Source: Hyaloperonospora brassicae
Taxonomy: Eukaryota > Oomycota > Peronosporomycetes > Peronosporales > Peronosporaceae
DNA: 64,000 bases
Reading direction: 5' to 3'
Assembly (NCBI GenBank): GCA_947650285.1
Contig: CANTFL010001244.1
Coordinates: forward strand, 558,001-622,000
The notes below the pieces were generated by a model that was not told the origin of the DNA, did not search any database, and was given only the letters and a program-made list of their open reading frames with translations. Position numbers and translations under genes: made by a program. Of the stretch, positions 10,201 through 23,300 are shown piece after piece. The stretch's first letter is position 1. Every line of letters begins with the position of its first letter.

Positions 10201-12933
10201 TGGGATCAGCAGGATGAGCATAAGTCTCCCTATGCTTCATCAAGTGATCAGTATGATCGCCACATCTACGAGCTGATTCAGCAGCACCTTGTCCAAGCAT
10301 TCAGCAGCGTGTTTCGACAATTCGTCGTGGATTCCCACGCAAAAGATGCAACACGAGGCGAAGATCTCTCAGTAGGTAGAGGCTACGAGATGCACTATGT
10401 CCCTCAAAAAAGCGCACTGCAGCTTGCATGCAATGGTCTTGTGTTGTGCGCAGCGGTAGCACATCATTTGTCGCTGGTGGAGCACTGCAACTCTGTGTTC
10501 GTCCGCCTTTGCAAGTACACGGCACTGCTTTCGTCGGACATTTATCCTGTGGGGTATAATGGCCGCGAGAACGGCATTGGGGTGTATTGTGACAACCAAA
10601 GTGCTCCAGTCGCGACTGCGGCTGTCTTCAAGCTCCTCAGCACATGCAGCTTGTTGCTTCGTAGTCGCTCGTGGAAACATCTTTTCCACGTTGTTGAAGG
10701 TCTACGTGAGTTTCATGTCTTGCCATCCTGGATCTTATACCCTGGTGACGACACGAACTTGGAGCTAATGACGGCCGACGAACGCCTGGTATTCATTGAC
10801 CAAGTGCACCAGAACAAAGAAAAGCTGGACAAGAAAAGCGCACAAGACCAGGACGGCGGCAGTCGCGATTCTGGTGGCTTCTTCAGCGGTGTTGCATGGC
10901 TGCTATCAGCTCTCGATTCGAGCGTTGGTGGCTCAGCATCGACGTCCGGTACAACGAGAAGTTCTCAGCTATTTCTCAAGGGTAAGTGGAATCAGCTCAG
11001 TCCGGCTGAGTTCGCCTCTCACGGGGATGACCTTGTCATTGGGCGAAATGCACCAACGACACATACGTTCGATGGTGAACACGACTCGGGCGGCGACTTT
11101 GGCACCGACCAGTGGATCCGGACAACACTGCGACCTTACCGGGTCGACTGTTTTATGCAAGACGTAGCTAGCCTGCCTCCTCGTGTCCTCGCTGAAGTTA
11201 TCGAGGCACTGTGTGACGAGATACTGTTGACACTGCAAGGTGCTGATGCGCAAAATTACGAAAAAAGAGCCACGGAGCTAACGCTTAGCCAAGGAGGCTG
11301 TGTGTTATTCGAGCATCTCCTGTGCCAGGTGATCTCGCTTTCTGGCACTCTTGTTGATAGCAACACTGCTGATAAAGACAGGATATCTGCTACGCTTGAG
11401 GCTCACTTTACTAGGATTCTAGAGCTTTTGCGGCCGGTGTTACTTACAAACAATCGATCAAGTGGACTGACGTACGAAAATGCGTGTTTCCTGTTGTACA
11501 AGTCGCTAAACGCGCTGTTTGCTTGGGCGACTTGCACGCATGGCGATCCAAACGGGCTGCCGTTGATAAATTACTTGGGTACCTTTACGGAAGCAAGCGC
11601 TAATGACGAGCTCATTCGACCTTTTCTGACGCCAATTATGCGCGGACTGAATCGGTATGTGACGATAGTGCGGCCGAACAATTTACACTACTCACGCATG
11701 GACTGGGAGGCGATATGCGTTTTGATCAGCTCATCGACCACAATACCTTACGTAGCCTCACACGCCTTTGGACTACTCGAGCAGCTCATAATGGATAAGA
11801 TCTGGAATGGACATGGTCATGAAGATCTCATCAGCTACTGCTACGCGAAGATGATCATGTTCGCCATGAAAAGGCGTGACGCACACGATTCATGGAAACC
11901 CTCGAAACCCATTGAGTTACTGTGCTTCATGTTTGACGCGCTCTATCCCGATTCACTCGACTTTGCGATCGAACGCTTGCGTTTCTTGGGTGGCATGACT
12001 GTCGTATCGAGGCATTTGCTGTTGAACCAGATGAAGCACGAGATCTCGAACGACCTTGTTGTGGCGGCGTTTGAAGCATTGACGCACATGCTACGCGAGC
12101 ACACGGGAACTGAGCAATCGTTTCATTCCGCGGCCTGGCTCGATATTCTCCGATACGGTTTGCTACCTATCGGTTTTGACTTGCTAAACGATAAGGATCG
12201 CGATCGTTGTGGTCATGCGGTACATCTCGATCACGATGAGAATGAGGAAAACTCGTCCTTCTTGCACTACCGGCGACAGTTGGCGTCGTTTGACGGAGAG
12301 ATATCGCTGCAAATTCCTACCGACTTGCCGTTTCTCGACGACACTGTCGGTACTGCTGAACGACGACGTCGTCCATCGACAATGAGAGACTTGCTAGCAC
12401 TTCGGCCACGCGTGGTAGTCGTCGAGCTGATTTCACTTGTAGTGTGCGAAGAGTTGACAAAGCTACAGATGTGCTCCGACTTTCCGTCTGTGTGGGAACA
12501 AGTGTCGGAGCTGCTGGTGGGGTTGCTTGAACACACTTTGATCGAAAGTCCTCCGTCGTCTGCGACTGGGCCTGTTAGTGGGGAGGTCATGATTGCGGCA
12601 TTGGAGCGCCGAGGTGTTCTTTCAGCTCATGAAGAGATTCTCGAACACTGTAAAGGAATCGTGAGACGCTTGGCAGTGCTTCAGGATGGGGTCCAGAAGC
12701 AGGACGGCGCAAAAGAGCAAGAGACAGCAAAGCTGGAGAACATGTCTGACCCGAAACAGCTTGACACGTTGATGCAGGTGCTGGAAGAGAAGTGTCGCTC
12801 CAATCCTGCTTTACTGCAGCAGCTTTTCCCCTCAAATGATGATACCGGATCAAGCAGCAGATGCACTCACCCTGTCGCCACGGTCAGCGCAGACGTTACC
12901 GAAGAGCAAAGCGATAACGATGAGGTGACTTAA
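7293..12933 (+). CDS. GBF1: Sec7-domain Arf guanine nucleotide exchange factor (GBF1/GNOM/Gea type)
   Basis: A large exchange factor that would load GTP onto Arf GTPases at Golgi membranes to recruit coat proteins. Five exons (7293-7403, 7501-7564, 7655-8019, 8124-8521, 8580-12933) give about 1763 aa, within the usual size of the large Sec7 GEFs. All donors are GT (GTACGG, GTGCGT, GTGCGA, GTGCGT) and all acceptors AG. Exon 3 restores the DCB-domain KPFLDVI motif. The Sec7 domain spans about residues 550-760, with FRLPGEAQQIDRI carrying the catalytic 'glutamic finger' at about Glu666 and SLIMLNTDLHNLNIR after it. Downstream lie the helical HDS regions and an acidic C-terminus. The Sec7 sequence fits GBF1/GNOM somewhat better than BIG, but this was judged by eye. 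The exon 3/4 junction at 8019/8124 is the least certain, because another GT lies close by. Confidence 0.9.
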
Positions 12934-14509
12934 GCTGAAGCTACATAGACTTGACGTTTGTCTGTACGGGCATGTAGTGTCGATTGCAGGAGCTTACAGC
13001 CAGCCCTTTGACATCCTGATTGACCCCTACACTACATTACGGCCTGGAATCGGTTCATGTTCGTGCGGCAGGGCTCACTGTCTCCGTCAGCCTTCAAGTA
13101 AAGTGTGTGAAGCTGCTTGAAGAAGCAATGCGCAAGAGGAGTTGCGCTTCAGCTTAGTGCACTGACGTCTTCCGCTTGCTCCATCGCAATACCTTCAAGT
13201 CGTGCTGCGATCGTGGCAAGTGGTGGCTATATTGACGGATATCCACGGCACCGCTCGTCGTGTGTAGCTCTCATCATGTCCAGCCTTGTTGGTATCCTTG
13301 CCCACTGCCGCACGACACATACTCTTGAGCTGCTTTGCTCAGAGTTCTGCACGGCCGCTTTGACCGCATGCCTGTCGTTGTTGGCAATTGCCATGCTCGT
13401 ACAAAACCATGGAGTGCTTCAGTGGCATGGTCATTGTGGCCCTGGACAAGACCAATCGCTATCGTGCAGCTTATGTTGACGTGTGTCATCATATGGTCGT
13501 AGCAAGTGCCGGCATTTTCAGTTCCACCGCAAGCTTCTGTATCATAGTCTTTGCCGTTAGCTTTGGTAGTGTGGCCTCCATTTCTCGCGGGTTTCCGCTG
13601 TCGGACCTTGACTTGTCAAAGAGCGTGTTGTGGCGATACGATGTTGATCGTGAAGCTTCTCTTTGTCAGAGCTATGGACATGGTGTTTGCACAGATCCTG
13701 CCGTTTTATGACATCGAGGCTCTCTCGGATAGTCGTTGAATGGCGGGCCTCTCTCTTTGCTCGTTCGACGTCTCGGTGAGTATGCTCTTGCTACGCCGTC
13801 CGTCGATCATCTTGTACAGCTAAGCTATATTTTGCATCTCCTTGCGAGCTCAGGCATTCAGTCACATGGATACAATGCCAGTTCACCGCACTTGAACTGC
13901 ATGACTACGGTAGTGACGGCGTCAGCTCAATTGTGAAGCATCAACGAATTACTGTCACCAGCTCAGCGTCAATACGAGTCTCTAGCTGCTGTACCAATAG
14001 CTCCAGTCCGCATCTGCTTCGGCAAATACCATTTCGTAGGTGCGTTGTCGACGCTGAACTGTTGCAGTACATCACATTCGCCACCTCCACGACGGTCGTT
14101 CCGTACCCATCTCAGCTCAAATGTCTGCTCAAAAAGCCATTGCTGAAGGAACTGTGGCCATGCTTTGCTTTGTCTTCCGACCTCAAAGTGCATGCATGGG
14201 CGCGCACCTTTGTCTACGGTCGACGTGTATCATCAGTAGATGGTACTGTCTCTGACCTCATTGTGGCTCCACTTGTAACGCACGTCACTACTGCCATACC
14301 GACTCGCTACCCTCTCTAGCTCGTGTGTGTGTGACACTATCTGTGGCGCACAATGCACTAGCGCGTGTCGCAAGTGGTGTCATCATCCGTGGCGACATTC
14401 ACTCTGACAGGAGTGCAGGTCAAACTTCAACTTGGCTAAGTGGAGCGAAGAGGTGTGTCAGTATGACGGGGGAGTGTACCCATTTAGGTACATCCACCCA
14501 ACGGCGACG
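12934..14509. other. intergenic region with degenerate coding-like sequence
   Basis: Base composition remains gene-like (GC-richer than the later desert). Several overlapping plus-strand frames of 60-130 codons encode hydrophobic stretches, for example around 13117-13479, 13388-13711 and 13933-14319. None begins and ends convincingly, the frame changes every few hundred bases, and I recognise no family. The best reading is a decayed membrane-protein-like gene or non-coding DNA. It may also contain the leader of the 14510 gene. Confidence 0.4.
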
Positions 14510-15439
14510 ATGGACACGACGTTGCTTGTGGGCGACGTCCATAGCAACGGAGGCGACATCGATTCACTTCTGTCGAGCGAATCGGGTGCAAGGAAAGATT
14601 CCTCGCAGCGTCTGCACGAGCCGTACGATCGCCATCGCGCTCACGATCTGCGTGCCGAGTGCTACCGCCGCGGCATTCGCCCCATAAAAAAGGGTCCTAA
14701 CGCGAATGATAACAAAAATGGGTACATTGAGTTATTGCGCAAAAACGACGGCCCTGTTTCGAAAACGCAAAGTACCCAATCGTCGAAACAAGAGGAAGGC
14801 GAGACCGAAGACGACGAAAGCTTTCGTGATGCCGGGGACGCCGTGAGCGAAGTCCAGATCATCACGAACATGACGAGCAAGCGGAAACTACCGACAATGA
14901 CGATGCAGACTCCGACTGCGGCGACGTCTGCAGCTGCAGCAGACCTGCAGGGTTTCTATGAAGGAGGGCAGCCAAACCTTGTGTCCGTGCAGCCGATGCA
15001 GTACCCTCCGACTTCGACAAAACCGTCGGTCAATCCAACAACCGATCTGGAGATTCTTAGTGGGATCGCTAATTCCTACACACAGAGTGTGGCAGCCGAT
15101 GGACAATTATGTGGCAATTGTAGAACGGTCGTCACGGATCAGTTGATGGAGTCCATTCGATTGGGCAAGACAAAGATGCAGCTACAGGAGTGGCACAAGC
15201 TGAGTGAGCAACGGGATCGAGATACGCGCCATTTAAAGCAGGTACTGGACATTTTACAGGATTTGCGGAAGTCTTACCGAGAAGCGCAGGTGCACGGCAT
15301 GAATCACGACTTACTGGTAGAGCTGCAGGACGATATGGCGTTTTTCCAAAACTTGAAAGAACAGACGAAGGAGAGGATGCGGCAAGCGATGCGCGAATCG
15401 CGTGAGCATTCGACAAACAAGTCCAACGGCACGGCATAA
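14510..15439 (+). CDS. uncharacterised protein with SAP/HeH-like motif and C-terminal coiled coil
   Basis: An intact 309-aa frame starts at the ATG at 14510-14512. Upstream in-frame codons exist but have no better ATG. Residues about 44-78 (HDLRAECYRRGIRPIKKG followed by YIELLRK) form a helix-extended loop-helix pattern like SAP or HeH motifs, which often bind nucleic acids or chromatin. The middle is low complexity (Glu/Asp-rich, then Thr/Ala-rich) with a Cys pair (CGNC, about residue 203). The C-terminal 95 residues are charged and probably coiled coil (about 220-300). Lysine-rich stretches could act as nuclear localisation signals. This suggests a nuclear or chromatin-associated protein, but the function is unknown. 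Broken coding-like DNA lies on both sides. That the frame is kept open next to decay suggests a real gene. Confidence 0.7.
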   Translation: MDTTLLVGDVHSNGGDIDSLLSSESGARKDSSQRLHEPYDRHRAHDLRAECYRRGIRPIKKGPNANDNKNGYIELLRKNDGPVSKTQSTQSSKQEEGETEDDESFRDAGDAVSEVQIITNMTSKRKLPTMTMQTPTAATSAAAADLQGFYEGGQPNLVSVQPMQYPPTSTKPSVNPTTDLEILSGIANSYTQSVAADGQLCGNCRTVVTDQLMESIRLGKTKMQLQEWHKLSEQRDRDTRHLKQVLDILQDLRKSYREAQVHGMNHDLLVELQDDMAFFQNLKEQTKERMRQAMRESREHSTNKSNGTA

Positions 15440-17720
15440 GACGCCACTTTGTAGAAGCAGGCTCACGTGCAGATATCGTTCCGTTCACTTTGGGTGTTGC
15501 TGGCATGCATAGCATCCAAGTATTGATCTTTGACTACAAATTGTGACCTCTGATGCATTCGAAGACGGAAACACGCAAAGGAGACTATCAACGACGTCTG
15601 GCAGCACGACGCCGCTCAGTACGTGGCGGTTGTGGCACTCGATCACTTTTCTGGATGAATGAGCCAAACGAAATGGAGCAAAAAAGAGAAATGACATCAC
15701 TTGAAACAACTTGCATGTGTGGCGATCTGATGAAGTAGCTTGCACAAACCCTGCTATACTGCCTGCGGACAAAAGTAGTGTCGCATGTCGTTGGCGGACT
15801 CGTGGACGCAACAGCTCGCTGCATCGAGTGCTAATCGCGCTGCTGGTTCTGAAGTGTTTTACTGCTCGCAGCTATTCGTGCGCAAACCGTTCACTGCGAT
15901 CCGAAGTACGGCACTGAATTTCTGAACCCACGTCTCCACCATGTACGCGCGCAATGGAGTGACTATATCGCAACACAATAAGTCGTGTCATCGCACAGGA
16001 GATCGACTGCGTCGAGGTAGCCAGAACGTTTCACGATCTTCACTATTTGCGCACTTTGATCATTGTACTTGTGGCGAAAGCAAACACTCAACACCCAGCT
16101 GACTGCTTAAGGGGCTGCCCTTGGTCCGATCTTTGGCATGCTGCTGGCGCGGTTTGCCGTACAGGTGATGCAAGTGATCAGTCGTCTATCAGGCGTCCTC
16201 GTGGCACCGGTAATGGTTATCGGCGATCGTGGCAAAGCAAATGGACTCGACGTCGACAGTTTACAAATCACGGAGATGTGACTAGTGCAGTCTGTTGGAA
16301 GATGATGCTATGCCTAGGGCGACAAACGCCTGCCTTATTCATTGTCGCCGATGTCGTCGATGCCTGTGGACGTTGGAGGCGCATATTGGACACACCGGCT
16401 CGACGCGAGACTCCATTTGGGTGGCTGGCTCCATTTGTATCGTCAGTGCCGTGCGACGGACGCTGCATTGTTATCCCGATGTGATGTGAGTGACTATCCT
16501 GGCTTCAGTGCGCGCTATGTGCGCGTCACTAAGGGAGCGGCATCAGGCTCGAAAGACTTGGTGTTGAGTCCGCGCGAGGAAGGTTGCAGCATGATGACTC
16601 GGACCGGTGAAGCGTTTTTCTGCACATGGCATGGATCGAAGACGCTCCTCGCACGCCGGCAATGTACCGCCTCGTGCTCTTCTGTGTCCAGTTTGGAGTT
16701 ACAATGTACGATGGCAACAAGGGACAATCCTTTGAAACCGAAGTCTTTGGCGGCATTCCGAATAGCGCAGGCGTGTGCAGCTTGAAAATTTGCACAGTGA
16801 ACCAAGAGCGCTACAGTGACGGCATGACGTGGCTGCACGCAACTTTTCCCCAAAATTTGGAAGTACGCATTTGGAGATCATGTGACTAGCAGATCTGCTT
16901 GGATGTGTCCGAGTGCATACGTGCGTGGACATTGCCGCTCATGGCTCATCTCTTGGTACAAGGAGGTTCTCGTTGTCGCGTGCATTGTGCAGACGTTGCT
17001 CATGATCGCAGCGTTTGCAAAATGACACTATGGACGTATTGTTTCTCGTATTGAGTGCTATCACAAGTCAACAATTATCGTACGATCATGTGTGCGCATC
17101 ACTGGACAGATCTTCGGGACTGCCGCGCAAGATGGAAGTTGGGATGTTCGTTAGTGCCGTGAAGTCGGCCAATTGTGAGGGTCAGTTGCTGTTTCTCGGT
17201 TGACGCTGCGCTCGTGGAGACATCGCTGGTAGGCGCATTACCAGTGGTTGTGGGCGGTACACTCTCGTTGCCGGATGCGCTGATCACCCAGGGTTGTGGG
17301 CGGTACCCTCTCGTTGCCGGATGCGCTGATCACTTTTGGAGCACGACTTATTGACATGCATTCCATATCGTCACAGTGACTACCAAGACCGCGTGTTGAG
17401 CGATGCATCGGGTCTCGCAGGACCGAGTGCTGAAATGCTACTCGTCATGCGACGTACTTTTCATTCCAGCAATAGTCTGCAATATTCACATTGTTTGATA
17501 ACTTGCCACAACAAGGCTGGATGAATGATCGTGACCATCTTGGCGTCCGTCCGACGATGCGCCCATTAACAAACCTGGTGTAGGCTGCTCAGAATCGAGA
17601 TGGCTCGAAGGAGACAAAAGCGTATGCCAAAATGCTACGAAGATAAGGATGTACACCACAAGATCAACGAATGAAAATGTGTACGAACCATGCCTACTAT
17701 GCGAAAGAATGTACATATGC
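15440..17720. other. intergenic region with relic coding-like sequence
   Basis: No intact gene is seen. GC-rich frames with hydrophobic content occur at 16047-16484, 16342-16785 and 16626-16889. They are interrupted by stops and shifts and match no family I know. A 46-bp period tandem duplication lies at 17246-17333. Composition drops to AT-rich DNA near 17.7 kb. A pseudogene of a membrane or secreted protein is the likeliest origin, unproven. Confidence 0.4.
17246..17333. repeat. two-copy tandem duplication, 42-bp units at 46-bp period
   Basis: Units 17246-17287 and 17292-17333 differ at a single base and are separated by 4 bp. Each begins with GGTTGTGGGCGGTAC and ends TGCGCTGATCAC. The first copy reads in a frame that looks like coding sequence (PVVVGGTLSLPDALIT) and the duplication shifts that frame. 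It may therefore be one of the events that broke an ancestral gene. Confidence 0.9.
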
Positions 17721-17803
17721 TAGGGGTCAACTCAAATAGATACAATATGTCGCCAGCATTTACTTAAATATGTCGTAAAGATTTGATGCATTTGACATTC
17801 GTG

Positions 17804-17873
17804 GCGGTCTGGTAGTATAACGGTGTCACACGTCGGCTGACACGACCGTAGATCGTTGCGATTAACAAAATCG
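17804..17873 (+). other. tRNA-like relic (possible SINE head or dead tRNA)
   Basis: GGTCTGGTAGTATAACGG resembles the 5' part and A box of eukaryotic tRNAs. A possible anticodon stem (GTCG/CGAC) with a seven-base loop follows. The B box is degenerate (GTTGCGATTAAC rather than GGTTCGANTCC) and no acceptor stem closes. It could be a decayed tRNA gene or the head of a tRNA-derived SINE. It is not annotated as a functional tRNA. Confidence 0.25.
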
Positions 17874-20315
17874 AAACAAGATGTGTTTAACATCTTCAAC
17901 CAAGTTTTGTGCGCACCACTCGTATACGATGATTGAGAAGACTATCAGACTACATGTCAACATTTCTTTATTCCCAGTACAATAGCAGATGTAGAGGTTT
18001 GTAACCCACAATTTCACACACAGTTTGTGTTTTGTTGACTACTACATCGTGTATTCATACTGAGTTTATACCGATGGACGCGACCACAAAACGAAAACAT
18101 AAACTTGGACTCGCATGTCAAGCATGTAAAAGCTCAAGTCTTATCGAGGCAATTGACTCTTGAGCACTTTGTGCTGTTCGATTCTTGTCAGAAATTCAAT
18201 TACCACTAGGTACAAGGACTATGCATATCTGAAGCCGTTGCATTGTTCATGAAACGAGAGAATTTGAGTCGAAGGCTCGAGTGAGTACGTTGATGTACGA
18301 CTTTCCTTAGGTCTGCGTCTTCATCTGACTATAAATCTGTTCTACCTGCGCTGTAAGTGGTAGCACATGTAGCCAATTCTGTCTACACCGTTTAATCAGG
18401 CTTACCGCATGATGTCACGCTTCTTATCGACGCGCCTATATAAAAGTGAGCTGACGACTATTAATGAAAGCTGAAATAATTATCGCTACTTTAAAATCGA
18501 ATCTTCTTCCCATTGTGGCCATTGCGATCGTTTTTTGTATTGTCTTCGCACTGGCGTTAAAAGGACCAAGTCTTTCTTGTTACCCATATGTATAGGCAAG
18601 GGTGTATTTACATCGTTGACCGCTAGATTATACTTTCAGTTGCTCCATTTTATGCATAAAATAATACAACTCAGGTTCTCTTAGTATATAGGGCACACTC
18701 GATGGACCTTGAACGACTGACATTGGCGATGCTAGAGATGAAGAAGCATATTGGATGTTGAGCTTCCTAAGACTAGTGTGAATGTTGTACCGATCGGATT
18801 ACTCAACACATGCGTCAAGGTTGCATATTGTGCAATTTTCGTCATACTCTTCCTATGTAAACCCCACCTTACGCCATTTGTCTAGTACAGCGCAGGAAAA
18901 AGTGTTGACCCCCTGGAGATATGGAGCAACCTGTACTGAAATATCTGTTTTCTGCCGAATATTCAGTAGAAAGTAGAGCACATCATTTCAATACCACGTG
19001 ATTTGTGCTCAAACTGTGACGTGGCTATTGATAATCTGATTCGTTAGGTAGCGGCAGAGAAAGGTCTTAAATAATTCATGATTGATATCAACATTCTGAT
19101 TAGTGTGTAGCAATAGCAGTTAAAATATTTTTGTCGAATAAAGTCAGCAGCGTGTTTAGACGACATAAACTCAATAGGTTGACATTGTCTCATTTTTCGT
19201 ATGCTGAGACACCCAATCCGTGGTTGAGTACGATAATTTAATCGGCTGTAGTACACATCAGAACGTTTTGTACGAAAGGGTTGGACATGTGGAAGGGACG
19301 GCGGTGATACGATATGTACACGAGCCCGAACGAGGTCGTAGAACTTGAGATTGCGACCTGGTTAATGTGACTCATATAGCATATGTTGAACACGTAGAAG
19401 ATGTGAAACACGTGCTTTATCTAGACTTGATAATGTACGATCCACAACATGCGATCCGCGATCCTGTCCGTGAATTAATGACGACTTCGTACCGCAATCG
19501 AGTATTCGATTATTCACGAGCCTGTGTCGGCAATCCAGTACCTCAAATCAGTGTCCGCGACCCATTATCGAGATCTGAATGAAGCTGTTGTATATATGGA
19601 CAGCATGAATATGGACGAGACAATAGCGATATGGTGAGAGTAGTGGCTTATTACGATTAATGAGCATTGACGGAACTACGCGCGGTGGCTAATTTTAATC
19701 AATGTGTGTACACGGAGCTTATTGTAGATTTTGGATCTGTTTCAATCAAATTAGACAAACAGTTCAATTTGCTGTTAAAACACGCGTCGACTTCTCTGAT
19801 GGGTAAATCAACTTTGACGTTCAACCTGTATATAATTTTGGGCTTACGCGCTTCCAATATTGGCCCTTGAATCTTTTGGCTAAAGTCAACACTATTCATA
19901 AGACAAAATAACTTCTGCGGTCGGACACATGTGAACCATAGTGAGGATAAGTACAAGATCTCGAGACAGCATAAGGAATCAGCAGGCAAATAATAAAAAA
20001 ACGATGCGACAAGTATATATACTACATATGATCTCGACTCGAAAGAAGAACCTTGCAATCATGACATCGGTCATGCGAAGCATCCCCACGGTCATCTCGT
20101 ACGAGCCATAAACAATCACGCTCATCATCGACTCAAGTTCACCTAGAAAAGAGCAATACGTCTCGCCGGCGAGTGTACAAGTTCACAAAAGCGAAGTTAC
20201 AAACAACATAGGGGTATTTCCTCCTTTAGTCGGTGGTCTTGTCAACCTGAAGAATATCGATCGCAAGGAACTAATAGTTGAGCAAATAGTACCGACAATT
20301 TAATTTATCGAGCTG

Positions 20316-20346
<31 letters not shown>

Positions 20347-20349
20347 CAT
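20316..20349. repeat. (TA)n microsatellite with TACA interruptions
   Basis: About 34 bases of alternating TA broken by two TACA steps inside the AT-rich desert. Confidence 0.9.
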
Positions 20350-23300
20350 GAACTTCTATCTTAGCTTTTGGAGGTAAAAGTCATGATTGTTGCGATCGCC
20401 ACTACTACACTTGTCCTAGCCCAATTACCGGTCTCCGACTTACATAGAAGTTCAATAAAGTCAGCGCAACACGTACTGCCCGATCGAAGGTTCGGTCTAA
20501 ATCTACTATACGTCATATCTATTTGCACAAGAAGTCGATAAAGGCAGTCAATTGAAAAATACATCGAAGTCGTGGATACATGTAGAGTTCAATCGTATCT
20601 ATTGCATTATTTTATGGAATATCAAGGTTGTAACTACGTGGAAAAACATTCGTTGTTGCTAGCTGTTACTTGTTATATAAACAGTATAATCGTCGATGAA
20701 TAGACCATTTGATACGTGTGGAGTGAAAAACATAATTACTATTTTCACATGGAAGTAAAAGCGGCTCAATACTTGTCATCAGAATTTACATTGTCTTGGA
20801 GCCAATTGATCCAAAGAAAGATCATGATGCGATTATAATGCACGTATAAATAGCGGGTATCGTTGTGAAGCCATACAACGCTTCACCAAACTTCGACCGT
20901 TCTATCATACTTATTCAGGCAATAGCTTAATTGACAATCTTAAATCATAATTTACCTCGCATTCTGCCTCAATAATGTGTGTGAGATATCCTCATACATG
21001 TGAAAGAATCGACAGGTTTAATGTTCAAAATAATACGTATTTGTTATGCCACAAGACAGTTCAATCTAAGATCGTCGAACCCTGGAAGCAAACATGGTGA
21101 TGTCAATCGTGATGCTAACCTTAACGCTGATCATAATTATGTGCCCGATTAGCTGGCAAAGATCGGATGAAGTGTGATGGCAAGTATAAAGTGGATCAAG
21201 TTGACATACCCTGTTCATTCGTCTTACAATAATCACTTGTCGTAGTATTGATCCTTGTTGATCCTCAAATGAGACTTTTCGAAAACGTAATACGAAGGTT
21301 TAATGTTAGTTTTTTGGACTTTATCTATGCAAAATAAGATTGACGTAACTTCTTACGCAAACCACAATATTTGACGGCAGGCGCCGTTGCTAAAGAAGCG
21401 AATTGACGCACTTGAAAGTGTCGTCGTGTACGGAAACTAACGGTTATGGTGTGTGAGGGCAGCAACCATCATTTATACACTTGTTATGATCTCGAAAGAC
21501 TACAGGCACGAAGCGCGATGTTTGTACTTGTAATGACCTCAATTTGTTTACCTATGCGATTGATATTTCAGCACTAAGAACAATTCCTCCATATATTTGG
21601 ACACTGTACAATGTGTTATAGCAATACGAGACGCAATTAGCTGTCTAAAAGTAGATGAACATGGCACAGAAGCTAACTCATATCTAAGAAACCTGCAATC
21701 ATCTATGAAGCAATTACTGACATTGAGACAAGGCTGTGCATCTCGTACTTGGAACTTTTGTGATGAGCTCAGCCGTACAGGAATCGGAAGACTAAACTTA
21801 AAATTAACGGAATGTACGCTTACGAGCGTTGCTTGTGTGTACACACCTATTTTATTATGATAATATATTGTCACAAGACATCTCCGCTAAATAAAAGTGA
21901 TTTCGATAAGGGTACCTGATTCGAGTTCGAGGTCTAGATGATCCCGGAAGCACATCCACAAATGACTTGACCTCAAAACTTTATACGCACTAGTATAGCA
22001 ACAATGACGACAACATGGCTCAATTATCATCAAGTACCTGTACAAATGATGAAGACTTGCGAGTTTAACTTATTTGAAGATTTGCTAGAAATGTAGATAA
22101 GAATATTCTAAGCCTTTAATTATGGTCGAGCCCGATATCGATCAGGCATACGATCTCGTCGATGACGCATCAATATTGTATAGGCATTGGAAGAATATGA
22201 ACAAATGTCGATGAGCGCGATCATGTAATTATTTTCTATTCATTTTTGATAAGCATATATAGTTGATCTATAATGTTAATGGGAAAGATTTGGTAGCTGT
22301 GATGATCCCTTTTGTCAAATGTAGATTTCATATAATTGACTCATGACAATTTGCAAATATTGCGAGTTTTGAATCTTCACGAAATACAAACAAGTAGCTG
22401 CATCTATCATATATAATGACTCCTATTATTTCATCGCGCAATCATAATTTCAAAAAAGTGCAAGTTTGACAAGCAAGGCACTTCGGCTAACTCGTTTCCT
22501 GCATATCGGAATGTGTATCGATGAATCTTTGTCGAAAAAGTTGTCGCCTTTTTTTGTATGTACGTACGTCTTATACAGATGAGTAAGATATTTCTGCTTT
22601 AAAAGTTTTTCCTAGGATCATGGTTCATTTTGACTCAAAAGCGATTCCCATGGGTCTAATAAGCAAAACTACATCGATGTTTGATCATTCATTGTGAATC
22701 AGTAGCAAAAATGATTGGAATACTTATCGGTTCGTGATGTATATGGCGAGATGTATATCTGAGATGCTGAAGCACTGAATCATTGATGAGGTGCTCCAAA
22801 CTCTTCTTAGTCATTTTATGAATTCTTAGCAGACCTGTAGCTCGATGGGCTTATTGTATTCGTGGGTTATTATTTCTAATAAGTTTGTTTACGTATGCTT
22901 TTGTATGAAAATTCTAACGGTCCAACATGAAAACACAAATCTGCTTGATACCCGACATGATTTTTATCGTTTATACTAAGCGATAAGCGTAATGGTTCTA
23001 CCGGCCTATTAAAATAATCATACGATTAAGCGGTGATCATGTCCGTTTATTTCCAAAACGTAATATGGCTGCATGAACATATTAAAAGAAATCCAATATC
23101 TGCAAAAGGCTTTAAATAGATGTTCATCTACATTTTGTATATTAGAAAAAAATAATACCATTTTTCTAAGGAATGGAAATACTCGTTGTATTAGTATGTG
23201 CGTAAAACTTACCGTTTTTGACAAATTAATATATAATATATTAGATTACCGCAAATAACATGTGTAAAATTATGGCAAATCTGGACGTTTTCTCGCTTTT

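Noticed and set aside
17804..17873. Functional tRNA gene
   Set aside because: There is no consensus B box or closing acceptor stem, and the anticodon loop lacks the usual T before the anticodon.
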